From contig CAUDQR010000007.1 of the NCBI GenBank assembly GCA_958451615.1, positions 28,158-92,157 on the forward strand: a stretch of DNA of 64,000 nucleotides, written 5' to 3'. Under the pieces are notes generated by a model, which worked only from the letters and a program-made list of their open reading frames with translations, had not been told where the DNA came from and did not search any database. The stretch comes from an uncultured Collinsella sp. Its GTDB lineage: Bacteria; Actinomycetota; Coriobacteriia; Coriobacteriales; Coriobacteriaceae. The position numbers and the translations under genes are program-made. Positions 50,102 through 57,896 of the stretch are shown here, piece by piece; position 1 is the stretch's first letter, and the number at the start of each line of letters is the position of its first letter.

Positions 50102-50848
50102 ATGGAAAAGCTGGGAGTTATCGGCGGCATGGGCGCCGAGGCCACGTCGTATTACTACGACCAGGTGGTGCGTCATACGGCGGCCGCCTGCGATCAGGAA
50201 CATATCGACATGGTGGTGCTCTCCAAGTCGACCATGCCCGACCGCACGCTGGCCATTAAGACCGGCGAGCATGCCAAGCTGCTGACGACCATGAAAGAGT
50301 GTGCCCAGGCACTCGAGTCGCTGGGCTGTGCGCACATTGCCATTCCCTGCAACACGTCACACTACTTTTACGACCAGATCCAGTCGTTTACGAAGGTGCC
50401 GATTATCCACATGCCGCGCGAGTCGGTTCGCTATGCCCTTGCGGGTGCGGTGATGGGGGAGTGCGAGTTCGACCCCAACCTGAGTATGCCGGCCGAGCCG
50501 GTGCACAAGATCGGTATCATGGGAACCGACGGCACCGTGGGCGCGGGCGTCTACGGCCGCGAATGCGAGGCTGCGGGTGTCGAGGTTGTCTATCCCAGCG
50601 AGAAACGTCAGAACGATGTGATGTCGCTTATCTACGATGATGTGAAGGCCGGACGTGAGCCCGATATGGATAAGTTCGACCGCGTGATGTGGGAGTTCGC
50701 CCGTAGCGGCTGCGACCGCGTCATTCTGGCCTGCACCGAGCTATCGGTGCTGCAGAAGTACCGAGAGATGCCCGAGATTACCCTCGACGCCATGGATGTC
50801 CTGGTGCGCGAATCCATCATCCGCAGCGGCGCCCCCTACCGCCTCTAG
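50102..50848 (+). CDS. Aspartate/glutamate racemase family protein
   Basis: 248 residues from ATG 50102 (AAGGAGGCGG upstream). LGVIGGMGAEATSYYYDQVV start; the two catalytic Cys are in HIAIPCNTSHYFYDQI and VILACTELSVL; IGIMGTDGTVGAGVYG lies between the halves. This is the aspartate racemase branch of the PLP-independent racemases. Eighty-four nt after the D-aspartate-ligase-like gene, it would supply D-Asp for cell-wall crosslinks. A terminator follows. Confidence 0.87.
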   Translation: MEKLGVIGGMGAEATSYYYDQVVRHTAAACDQEHIDMVVLSKSTMPDRTLAIKTGEHAKLLTTMKECAQALESLGCAHIAIPCNTSHYFYDQIQSFTKVPIIHMPRESVRYALAGAVMGECEFDPNLSMPAEPVHKIGIMGTDGTVGAGVYGRECEAAGVEVVYPSEKRQNDVMSLIYDDVKAGREPDMDKFDRVMWEFARSGCDRVILACTELSVLQKYREMPEITLDAMDVLVRESIIRSGAPYRL

Positions 50849-50853
50849 CTTCC

Positions 50854-50889
50854 GACCTGCCAAAAAGGGACAGTTTTATTTTGGTGGGT
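50854..50889. repeat. Short hairpin repeat (ACCTGYCAAAA family)
   Basis: GACCTGCCAAAAAGGGACAG then TTTTATTTTGGTGGGT; nearly the same as 12813-12847. Confidence 0.6.
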
Positions 50890-50907
50890 TTTATCTGGTG
50901 AAACAGT

Positions 50908-50945
50908 AAAGGCCTCGGCTCGTTTGGTGCGAGCCGAGGCCTTTT
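50908..50945. terminator. Bidirectional terminator between racemase and ecfT
   Basis: AAAGGCCTCGGCTCG-tttggtg-CGAGCCGAGGCCTTTT: perfect 15-bp stem with T runs on both strands. Confidence 0.8.
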
Positions 50946-50973
50946 GCGTTGGGCGGTTGCTGTCGGTGGTGAA

Positions 50974-51720
50974 CTAGAACAGGAAGCCGATGGCGATGAG
51001 GGCGATGCTGACGATGAGCACGGCGATGTCCAGGCCCTTGATGGGGTAGCGCTTGTACGAGCTGGCGCGCGTGCGCAGATAGAAGCCGCGCTGTTCTGCC
51101 GCCAAGGCTGTGGCATCGGTCTTGCCCACGCTCGAGATGAGCAGTGGCACGCACAGTGGCAGCATGAGCTTAAGCTTCTTGATGGGGTTCTTGGTGTCGT
51201 ACTCGACGCCGCGTGCGGTCTGCGCCTCCATGATGGCGTTCATCTCCTGACCAAATACCGGCACAAAGCGCAGCGCCGTGGTAAAGGTGAAGGCATAGCG
51301 ATACGGCACGTGCAGCACCTCGACGCAGGCGTTGGCAAGGTCGTTGAGCTTGGTCACCATGAGCATGAGGATGAGTGGTAACGCCACACCCAGCAGGCGC
51401 AGGCAGGCCTTCGATCCCGTGATGAGGCCCGTGTCGGTGATAAAGCTCCACACCACGTTGCCATCGCGCATAAAGGCCAGCTGGAGCACCAGCATGATAA
51501 GCGCGAGCGGAATCAGCAACTTGAGCAGCGAGAGAAGACGGTCGACGACGCCGGCATAGGCACCCAGCGCAAGGGTGAGTGCCAAAAAGCCCAGCAGCGC
51601 TACGTAGGTGTCGGACAAGAAGATGCCGACGATGATGGCGGCGGCGAGGCCCAGTTTGACGACGGGGTTCAGGCGATGCAGCAGCGTATCGCCCGGCATG
51701 TAGTCGATTACGTTAACCAC
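50974..51720 (-). CDS. ecfT: ECF transporter T component
   Basis: 248 residues from GTG 51720 (AAGGAG 10 nt upstream), overlapping the ATPase stop by 8 nt; an in-frame ATG at 51753 is inside the ATPase gene. Five to six membrane helices (for example LNPVVKLGLAAAIIVGIFL and VALPLILMLMVTKLNDLANA). The two cytoplasmic coupling motifs are ARGVEYDT and AEQRGFYLRT. It links the ATPases to the S component encoded first in the operon. Co-transcription behind the Trp leader implies one dedicated transporter. Confidence 0.9.
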   Translation of the reverse strand: MVNVIDYMPGDTLLHRLNPVVKLGLAAAIIVGIFLSDTYVALLGFLALTLALGAYAGVVDRLLSLLKLLIPLALIMLVLQLAFMRDGNVVWSFITDTGLITGSKACLRLLGVALPLILMLMVTKLNDLANACVEVLHVPYRYAFTFTTALRFVPVFGQEMNAIMEAQTARGVEYDTKNPIKKLKLMLPLCVPLLISSVGKTDATALAAEQRGFYLRTRASSYKRYPIKGLDIAVLIVSIALIAIGFLF

Positions 51721-53464
51721 GGTGGACCATCTCCTTGGTAATTCGAACGACATCGGTGACCTCGCTCACCTGCGCAAAAGCGGGCGAGACGGAAGATGCC
51801 AGGCGGCGCGAGAGTTCAATAACCTGGGGAGGCTCCACGTAGGCACGCCGCATGAGATCGATGTTCGAGAATAGCTCGTGCGTGCGGCCGCGGTCGAGGA
51901 TGCGACCGTCGGCCATTACCACAATGCGCTCGGCAAAATCCGAGACGACTTCCATATCGTGGCAGACCATGATAACGGCGCAACCACGCTCGGCCATGGT
52001 GCGCACCGTTTCCATGACGGTCATGCACTCGCGGTAATCAAGGCCGCTCGTGGGCTCGTCGAGCACGACGATCTTGGGCTCAACCACTACGACGGAGGCA
52101 AGCGCCACCATTTGTCGCTGACCGCGCGAGAGCGAGAAGGGCGCCTCGTCGGCCGGCAAGCCAAAGCGGTCGATGACGAGCTGGGCGCGACGCAGCGCCT
52201 CGGCACGGTCGATGCCGGTAAGCTCCAGGCCAAAGGCGACCTCGTCGAGCACGGTGTCCTTGCAGATCTGGCGGTCGGGGTTTTGGAAGAGGGTCGCGAC
52301 CTCGCGGGCGATACGGCTCGTGGGAACGGCTGCGGTATCCAGTCCCGTGACGCGCACGCTGCCCGAGGCGGGCTTAAGCAGGCCTGTGAGCAGCTTGGTG
52401 AGCGTGGTCTTGCCGGCACCGTTTTGGCCGACGATACCCACGAGCTCGCCGGGATAGAGGGTCAGGTTGAGGTCGTGGACGGCGGCGCCGCCATTGGGAT
52501 AGACAAACTCAACATGATCGAAGGTGAGCACGGGCTCGGCGTCCTTGGCATGAGGGCGCAACGACGGTGCATGCGGGGAACCAGCGGGCGCCTGGGCTTC
52601 GATGGCCGCGTGTACGGGATCGATGATGCCCGAAATCAGGCGCTCGGCCTCATCGACATCCAAGCAGGGGGTACCGCTTACCAGGCCATCGGCCTCGAGG
52701 CTATTGAAGATACGCGTGACGCGAGGGCAGTCGACGCCGATGGCACGGAGCTCGTCGGTATGCGCGAAGACCTCGTGTGGCTCGCCCTGCAGCGCGATTT
52801 CGCCATGGTTGAGCACGAGCACGCGGTTGCAGTACTCCGAGAGCAGGGCGACCTTTTGCTCAACGACGACGATGGTGATTCCAAGTGCGCGGTTTGCCTC
52901 ACGTAGCGTCTCGAAGACCAACGTGGAGCTGGCGGGGTCGAGTGCCGCGGTGGGCTCGTCGAGAACCAAGACGCGCGGACGCATGGCGAGGATGGCGGCG
53001 ATGGCTACCTTTTGCTTCTGTCCGCCCGAGAGGGTGGCGATCTCGCGGTCGCGCAGGTCGCTGATGCCGACGGTCTCGAGCGTTTCGCTCACGCGCTGCT
53101 CGATCTGGTCGTGGGGAACGCCAAAGTTCTCGAGTCCAAAGAGCATCTCGTCCTCGACGACCGAAGCGACCATCTGCGTGTCGATATCCTGCAGCACACT
53201 GCCGACGATTTGCGACACGTCGGTCAGCGAGACCTCGCAGGTGTCGTGGCCGTCAACCATGACGGACCCAAAGAACGTGCCGGTGTAGTGGTGGGGCACG
53301 GCACCCGACAGGCAGGCGGCAAGCGTGGACTTGCCGGCGCCCGAGGGCCCGATGATGCCGATGAAATCTCCCTTGTTCACGCTGAGCGAGATGTGGCTAA
53401 GCGCCTGCTCGGTCTGCGTGCCATAGGAGAACGAGACATCGTCGACGTTGATGATCGTTTCCAT
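51713..53464 (-). CDS. ECF transporter fused double ATPase (EcfA-A')
   Basis: 583 residues holding two complete ABC ATPase domains. Domain 1: GPSGAGKSTLAACL, LSGGQKQKVAIAAIL, VLVLDEPTAALDP. Domain 2 (from about residue 315): GQNGAGKTTLTKLL, SLSRGQRQMVALASV, IVVLDEPTSGLDY and switch His in MVCHDMEVV. Most Gram-positive ECF systems use two separate ATPase genes, so this is a fused form. ATG 53464 has AAAGG upstream. A structured repeat and a hairpin lie between it and the S component. Confidence 0.92.
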   Translation of the reverse strand: METIINVDDVSFSYGTQTEQALSHISLSVNKGDFIGIIGPSGAGKSTLAACLSGAVPHHYTGTFFGSVMVDGHDTCEVSLTDVSQIVGSVLQDIDTQMVASVVEDEMLFGLENFGVPHDQIEQRVSETLETVGISDLRDREIATLSGGQKQKVAIAAILAMRPRVLVLDEPTAALDPASSTLVFETLREANRALGITIVVVEQKVALLSEYCNRVLVLNHGEIALQGEPHEVFAHTDELRAIGVDCPRVTRIFNSLEADGLVSGTPCLDVDEAERLISGIIDPVHAAIEAQAPAGSPHAPSLRPHAKDAEPVLTFDHVEFVYPNGGAAVHDLNLTLYPGELVGIVGQNGAGKTTLTKLLTGLLKPASGSVRVTGLDTAAVPTSRIAREVATLFQNPDRQICKDTVLDEVAFGLELTGIDRAEALRRAQLVIDRFGLPADEAPFSLSRGQRQMVALASVVVVEPKIVVLDEPTSGLDYRECMTVMETVRTMAERGCAVIMVCHDMEVVSDFAERIVVMADGRILDRGRTHELFSNIDLMRRAYVEPPQVIELSRRLASSVSPAFAQVSEVTDVVRITKEMVHRG

Positions 53465-53482
53465 GGATACCTTTCATAGTCA

Positions 53483-53526
53483 TTGGGGACGTTCTTACAT
53501 GACTAGTCGTTTAAGAACGTCCCCAA
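53483..53526. repeat. Perfect 15-bp inverted repeat (TTGGGGACGTTCTTA)
   Basis: Arms 53483-53497 and 53512-53526 are exact reverse complements; the GGGGAC/GTCCCC ends resemble other hairpins in the window. It lies just upstream of the ATPase start inside the ECF operon. Confidence 0.7.
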
Positions 53527-53570
53527 AAGCTAGTCGTTTGGGACAGTCTTTGTTGGTGGAGTGCGGAGAC

Positions 53571-53669
53571 GGCTTTACGAGGGGCCCCAGGTTGGCGCGA
53601 AAGGGGAGCGAAGCGTACTTGGGTACGCGAGCGACGAATGAACGCCAAGATGGGGTGGCTCGTAAAGCC
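53571..53669 (+). repeat. Structured dispersed repeat, copy C (core form)
   Basis: Outer stem GGCTTTACGAG (53571-53581) with CTCGTAAAGCC (53659-53669); then CCCCA/TGGGG and TTGGCG/CGCCAA; then GCGAAAGGGGAG, an inner hairpin GCGTAC-TTGG-GTACGC, and GCGACGAATGAACG. The core matches copies A and B closely (GAAAGrGrAG...CGACGAnTGAACG), while the outer stem is unrelated in sequence but still pairs. Confidence 0.75.
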
Positions 53670-53678
53670 CCGAGCGGG

Positions 53679-54251
53679 TTAGCTGAGCTTCAGGGCTTTC
53701 TGAATGGGCAGGTAGAGGGCGCCGACCAGAATGGCGTTGAACACGGCGGTCATGGCGACGACGGGCAGCATGGCTGCGGCGAGCTCGCCGACCACGCCGA
53801 GCATGGCCATCTTGATGACCATGAAGATGACGCCCGAGACAAAGGTGGTCACGAACGTCGCGACGATGGCGACGGCAGGCTTAACCTGGCCGCCCTTGGC
53901 AGCAGCGTTAACGATGACGGCCATGAGCATGGCGGCGATGCCCTCGGCGGCAAAATCGACGAACGGCGAAGTGGTGGTGATCTGGATCACGGCAGCCGAG
54001 ATGAGGCCAATGACGAGCGCCTGGCCGATGTTGGGGCGAACGACCAGGATGGTGAGGCAGAAGGCCGAGATGATGAACTCGGGGCTGATCATGCCGCCCG
54101 AGATGCCCGAGATTGCCTTGCCGACGGTGAAGTTGAGGATGAAGCCGGCGGCGAGCAGGATGGCGAGCAGGACGAGGGCGCGGACATCGAGTTTGCCGCG
54201 GTCGGCGGTCTGGACGGTGCGGGGCTGGGCGGCGGTGGTGTTCTGAGACAT
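53679..54251 (-). CDS. ECF transporter S component, probable tryptophan transporter (TrpP-like)
   Basis: 190 residues from ATG 54251 (GAAAGGA upstream). After a polar N-terminus (MSQNTTAAQPRTVQ) come about six membrane helices: ALVLLAILLAAGFILNFTVG, MISPEFIISAFCLTILVVRP, ALVIGLISAAVIQI and others. The GISGGMISPEFIISAFCL region and size fit small S components. Substrate is inferred from the leader: three Trp codons then a terminator directly upstream. B. subtilis TrpP is a known ECF-type tryptophan S protein. It heads an operon with the fused ATPase and EcfT. Confidence 0.8.
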   Translation of the reverse strand: MSQNTTAAQPRTVQTADRGKLDVRALVLLAILLAAGFILNFTVGKAISGISGGMISPEFIISAFCLTILVVRPNIGQALVIGLISAAVIQITTTSPFVDFAAEGIAAMLMAVIVNAAAKGGQVKPAVAIVATFVTTFVSGVIFMVIKMAMLGVVGELAAAMLPVVAMTAVFNAILVGALYLPIQKALKLS

Positions 54252-54328
54252 GGTGAAAATCCTTTCGGAATGGGAGTGCAAGAGAAAAGCGGAGGCGCGT
54301 GATGCGAATGCGATCGGGCTCGAGATAG

Positions 54329-54360
54329 AAAAAAGGCCCCCGGTCGAAACCGGAGGCCTT
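54329..54360 (-). terminator. Transcription attenuator of the ECF operon
   Basis: Minus strand GGCCTCCGGT-TTCG-ACCGGGGGCC followed by TTTTTTC: 10-bp stem with one T-G pair, about 36 nt after the leader peptide stop and 78 nt before the S-component start. Confidence 0.8.
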
Positions 54361-54396
54361 CCAATCACCTAGAGCGCAAAAACAGGCGTGAGGGAC

Positions 54397-54465
54397 TCAC
54401 TGTCGACCGATCGTATTCGCATCACGCCACCACCAGTTGTTGAGAGAGTTCATCGTGTTCTTCAT
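54397..54465 (-). CDS. 22-aa Trp-rich leader peptide
   Basis: ATG 54465 with AAAGGAG 8 nt upstream. The peptide begins MKNTMNSLNN, then has three consecutive Trp codons (TGG x3, 54427-54435), and ends RDANTIGRQ. The Trp codons overlap GGCGTGA, which can pair with TCACGCC just after the leader (strand 1:2), while the next segment leads to a terminator. This is the layout of ribosome-mediated attenuation as in the E. coli trp leader. It senses charged tRNA-Trp to control the downstream ECF transporter. Confidence 0.82.
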   Translation of the reverse strand: MKNTMNSLNNWWWRDANTIGRQ

Positions 54466-54523
54466 GTTGGTGGCTCCTTTCGTGATGCCGTGGCGCGGTC
54501 GCACCTAGTTGCTGTTGCGCTGC

Positions 54524-54533
54524 ACTATAGCAC
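54524..54533 (-). promoter_or_regulatory. Extended -10 promoter of the Trp leader
   Basis: Minus-strand GTGCTATAGT gives TG-N-TATAGT, about 60 nt before the leader peptide start. No good -35 is visible, consistent with an extended -10 type. Confidence 0.45.
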
Positions 54534-54618
54534 AGCGAAGTGTGTGCGGGGAAATCTTTTTTAAAAAGATTTCAGGCGGGTTTCCCGTGGGTTTCCCGTT
54601 GGCCAAAAAGGCGGGTTA

Positions 54619-54652
54619 AGCGGGCGAGGCTGCCATTGCTGCCTTGCCCGCT
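54619..54652 (-). terminator. Hairpin after the C69 dipeptidase gene
   Basis: AGCGGGC..GGC and GCC..GCCCGCT form a long GC stem about 20 nt past the stop; the T tract is poor. Confidence 0.4.
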
Positions 54653-54671
54653 CAGTTAGGACATGAGGGCC

Positions 54672-56474
54672 TTAGGCCTTCTTGCGACGATAGAGCACGA
54701 AGCCGCAGACACCGATGATGACGACGGCGCCAACGGCCATGGCGGCCATGTTGTTGCCCTCGGACTTCTCCTCGGTTGCCTCTTCCTTAACCTCGGGCTC
54801 GGCTACATCCTCATCGGAGAGGGCCTCGTCGGCGTAGGTGATGGACTCGACCAGGCAGTCGTTGTCGGCATCGTAGTCACTCGGGACGAACTCCTCGGAG
54901 AAATCCTCCTCCTTGAGGTAGTCACGCATCTCCTCGAGCATAGCCTTGCACTTGAGGTAGGTGTTCTTGGTGGCAGCCTTGCCGGCCTTGTTTGCCAGGG
55001 CGGTGCGGGCTTCGGTGCCTTCTTCGGCCTGCATGGCCTCGTCGACGGTCAGGTTCTGCTCGATGAGCTCCTTCTGCAGGGCGTCGAGATAGGCGCGGAC
55101 GCCGGTGGCGCAGTGGTCGCGGTTCTCATAGGCGAGCGTGTTGATGTCCATGAGGACGTAGTTGATGGAGTTCTTGGGCTCCTCGTTGTTCACGACGTCT
55201 TCCTCTTCGCAGTGATCGAAGGAGACATCCTGATCGCTGAAGTAGGGGCTGACCTCGGTGAGCAGTGCGGAATAGAGGGGGATAGCGACGGAGAACTCGG
55301 CGTTGGAGAGCATCTCCCACTGGATGGTCGCGATCTCGGGGTCCATGCCGTGACGGATCTGGAAGGTGTGGATTTCGGTGTTGCGGTTGGAGCCGATGGC
55401 ATACGCGCCGTCGGTGTTGGCGTTGAGGCCGGCGACATTCTCGCCACGAGCAGCAAAGCTGCGGATCATCTCAAAGGTGTTCCAGTCGGACTTGCCGGGC
55501 TGGAAGAACAGCGGCTGCATCTCGTGGACCAGCGCGCCGGTCGTGGCGCGAGCATCTTCGCGCTCGTCCTTAACGATCTCGTAGTCGGTGCCCTCGGCAA
55601 GCGGAGCCATGAAGTAATCGCGGCCCTGGATATAGCGCGACCAAGAATGCATGGCCTGCTCGCTAATTTCCTCACCGTAGGTCTGGGCAACGTCGAACTG
55701 GCCGTCATCGAAGTACTTGGCAAAGCCCTTTTCTTCGGGCATGGTCTGAATGTCCTTGGAGTGGAGGCAGTTCTCGGTGTCGTCGAGGTTAACCTTGTAG
55801 TTAAGGTTGCCGATGTTGGGGTTGACTGAGGCGATGTCGTCAGTGAGCTTCATGGCAATCCACTGATGGCCAGAAAGTCCGGCGAACAGCCAAGTCTCGT
55901 TGTTGTCGGCGATGATGACCTGGTCGTTGGTGCAGATGCCCTGCTCGTCGACCAGGCTACCGAGGAGCTCGACGCCCTCACGGGCCGTGGCGCTCTCGCC
56001 CAGGATGACGCTGGCGTAGTTGTACTCACCGATGCCGGTCTTCTCGGTAATGGGGTCGGCCTCCTCAGCCTTCTCGTTGTAGGAGGTGCTCAACGTGGCA
56101 GAGCAGGAGACGCCCTTCTCGTTGATGCCTGCCTCGGAATATGCGTCGTAACGATCTTCCCACTGCGAGGGGTTGTCGCGAACGAAGGTGTAGCGGTAGG
56201 TTGCGCCCTTGGACTTGTACTCAAAACCGGACTCGACCGAGGTGTACTCGTTGCCGTCCTTGTGTGCGGGCTCAATGCCAAAGTGCTTGATGTAGCGCGG
56301 ACCGAAGTCCTCGGAACGGCCATAGTACGTGTTGCCGTCCGCCGTGAGTTTGCTGCCCATGTAGATCTGGGTGCAAGCGAGTGCCGAGGTCGGCATGGCC
56401 ATAATGGCCGCAGCTCCGAATGCAAGGCCGCAGCCAAGCTTCTTGAGCGTGTTGACGGGATGAGTAAGCCTCAT
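54672..56474 (-). CDS. Cell-surface C69-family dipeptidase
   Basis: 600 residues from ATG 56474 (GGGAGGGA upstream). A signal peptide ends SALA, leaving Cys as first residue of CTQIYMGSKLTADGNTYYGRSED; a processed N-terminal Cys is the Ntn-hydrolase nucleophile of C69. ASVILGESATAREGVELLGSLVDEQG, ETWLFAGLSGHQWIAMKL and GRDYFMAPLAEGTDYEIV are family blocks. The C-terminus has an acidic linker, a membrane helix (AAMAVGAVVIIGVCGFVLY) and RRKKA, so it is anchored outside. It cleaves dipeptides with broad specificity, feeding amino-acid uptake. Confidence 0.9.
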   Translation of the reverse strand: MRLTHPVNTLKKLGCGLAFGAAAIMAMPTSALACTQIYMGSKLTADGNTYYGRSEDFGPRYIKHFGIEPAHKDGNEYTSVESGFEYKSKGATYRYTFVRDNPSQWEDRYDAYSEAGINEKGVSCSATLSTSYNEKAEEADPITEKTGIGEYNYASVILGESATAREGVELLGSLVDEQGICTNDQVIIADNNETWLFAGLSGHQWIAMKLTDDIASVNPNIGNLNYKVNLDDTENCLHSKDIQTMPEEKGFAKYFDDGQFDVAQTYGEEISEQAMHSWSRYIQGRDYFMAPLAEGTDYEIVKDEREDARATTGALVHEMQPLFFQPGKSDWNTFEMIRSFAARGENVAGLNANTDGAYAIGSNRNTEIHTFQIRHGMDPEIATIQWEMLSNAEFSVAIPLYSALLTEVSPYFSDQDVSFDHCEEEDVVNNEEPKNSINYVLMDINTLAYENRDHCATGVRAYLDALQKELIEQNLTVDEAMQAEEGTEARTALANKAGKAATKNTYLKCKAMLEEMRDYLKEEDFSEEFVPSDYDADNDCLVESITYADEALSDEDVAEPEVKEEATEEKSEGNNMAAMAVGAVVIIGVCGFVLYRRKKA

Positions 56475-56778
56475 AATCCCTCCCAACCGTTGAAACCCCG
56501 CGAAACTGTACGGAGTTTCAGCTAATAAAAACATCTACTAGCCTAAAGGAAGTGTAAAGAGTATTCACTCGACAACAGCCTTTACTCGATGAGCGTGAAG
56601 AAATATGCGATGAGCGGATAAGAATACTCATTAGCTTTAGTTAAATAAAGGCACCCTGCATTTACTGCAGTAGAATAAAGCGCCAGACAATACTCAAAAA
56701 GAAAACTCTCCCGCTGTTTAGAATTTGCATAAACAGCGGGAGAGTCGATAACTGGATGAATATCATACCAATGTGGTT
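56475..56778. other. AT-rich gene-free gap with a terminator
   Basis: No gene is seen. A 16-bp perfect stem ACTCTCCCGCTGTTTA (56705-56720) / TAAACAGCGGGAGAGT (56730-56745), followed on the minus strand by TTTTCTTTTTG, ends the lipid-kinase operon. Three copies of GAGTATTC/GAATACTC-like words (near 56557, 56628 and 56689) lie in the presumed promoter region of the dipeptidase gene. Confidence 0.55.
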
Positions 56779-56871
56779 TTACTTCTTCCGACGGTGAATC
56801 ACGTTAATGGCGTAGCCGACGAGCATGGCCAGAACGATGACGATAAAGCCAAGAAAGGGATTGTCGTTCAC
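56779..56871 (-). CDS. 30-aa single-helix membrane peptide
   Basis: GTG 56871 with TAGGAGGA 5-7 nt upstream; the preceding kinase stop codon is 9 nt away and its last bases form part of the site. The peptide begins MNDNPFLGFIVIVLAMLVGY, a membrane helix, and ends with the basic NVIHRRKK. The size and the basic C-terminus recall small membrane modulators or membrane-targeted toxins. Co-transcription with the lipid kinase is likely. No family is recognised. Confidence 0.55.
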   Translation of the reverse strand: MNDNPFLGFIVIVLAMLVGYAINVIHRRKK

Positions 56872-56880
56872 GGGGTCCTC

Positions 56881-57798
56881 CTATTTTCCGAGCGGTGAGA
56901 ATTCGTCGACGATGATATCAAGGCATTGCGGCAGCGCGCGGGCGCCAAAGACGCCGGAGTTGCTGGAGATGATCTCGCCATCAAACTGCATGCCGAGCGA
57001 CGGCGTACAGGTAATCTTGGCTTCCTTGGTCTGGATGATCTTAAACTGCGGGCGGCCGAGCACCTTGCCGGCGGGATCGAGCGCGGCGGTGATTACCGTG
57101 GGAAGCAGCTGTACCGTGCGTACGGGCTCGATGACCGCGATGTCGACCATGCCGTCGTTCATGCGGCAGTTGGGGAACAGGTTGATGTCGTTTTGGATGA
57201 CAGACGTGTTGCCCGCCATGCAGCAGATGCCGTCGAGCTCCTCGACAATGCCGTCATGCTCAATGGTAAAGTGCGCCACCGTGGGGTTGGGCGTTGCGAG
57301 CGCGGAGAGGAAGTAGGCGATCTCGCCGATGTCGTTTTTAGTGGGGGCGGCCTTCATCATAATCTCAGCGTCAAAGCCCGAGCCGGCGATGATGATAAAG
57401 CCATGGCGCTTTTCGTTGCCGTTCTCGTCGAGCCAAAAGAGCTCGCCCATGTCCACTTTGACCGTGCGACCGGCGCGGCAGGCCTTGGCGAGCGCCGCCG
57501 CCTCAGGGGCATTGCCGATGTTGTTGAAGAACAGGCAGGCCGTGCCGGAGGGAAAAACGAGCGTGGGGACGCCGCATCCGCGCATCTGGTCGAGCACGTT
57601 GGAGACGGTGCCGTCGCCGCCCGAAACGACCACGCGATCGAATTCGCGCACGTCTGCCACGGCGTCCTCGGGTTCCATGCCATCGCCGATAAAGCGCATC
57701 ACGACCTCGTCGCCGCCCTGCGCGAGGGCGTGCGTGAATGCGTAGATTTCATCTGAGCTGGGGCCCGATGCCGGGTTGTGGATGATAAGGCAGCGCAT
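56881..57798 (-). CDS. Diacylglycerol/lipid kinase catalytic-domain protein
   Basis: 305 residues. IIHNPASGPSSDEIYAF start, then the nucleotide motif VVVSGGDGTVSNVLDQM (GGDGT), LVFPSGTACLFFNNI in place of the usual PxGTxNDFA, FIIIAGSGFDAEIM and the C-terminal MQFDGEII. This is the DAGK/sphingosine-kinase/YegS fold. It phosphorylates lipids such as diacylglycerol at the membrane face. The altered loop suggests different substrate or nucleotide contacts. A 30-residue membrane peptide gene follows. Confidence 0.85.
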   Translation of the reverse strand: MRCLIIHNPASGPSSDEIYAFTHALAQGGDEVVMRFIGDGMEPEDAVADVREFDRVVVSGGDGTVSNVLDQMRGCGVPTLVFPSGTACLFFNNIGNAPEAAALAKACRAGRTVKVDMGELFWLDENGNEKRHGFIIIAGSGFDAEIMMKAAPTKNDIGEIAYFLSALATPNPTVAHFTIEHDGIVEELDGICCMAGNTSVIQNDINLFPNCRMNDGMVDIAVIEPVRTVQLLPTVITAALDPAGKVLGRPQFKIIQTKEAKITCTPSLGMQFDGEIISSNSGVFGARALPQCLDIIVDEFSPLGK

Positions 57799-57896
57799 AC
57801 TTACGTTCCCGTTCTGTGACTAACCGAGTATAGTTGTAGAGCAATGCCGATATCCTACCCGTGTTTTCCGGGCCTAACCTTATTCGATGGGTTGAT

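Noticed and set aside
48743..50335. 530-codon minus-strand frame opposite the ligase and racemase
   Set aside because: Spans two real genes in antisense and shows no protein family.
53679..54368. Longer start for the S component beginning at 54368
   Set aside because: That start would translate through the attenuator terminator; the ATG at 54251 has a ribosome binding site and a normal N-terminus.
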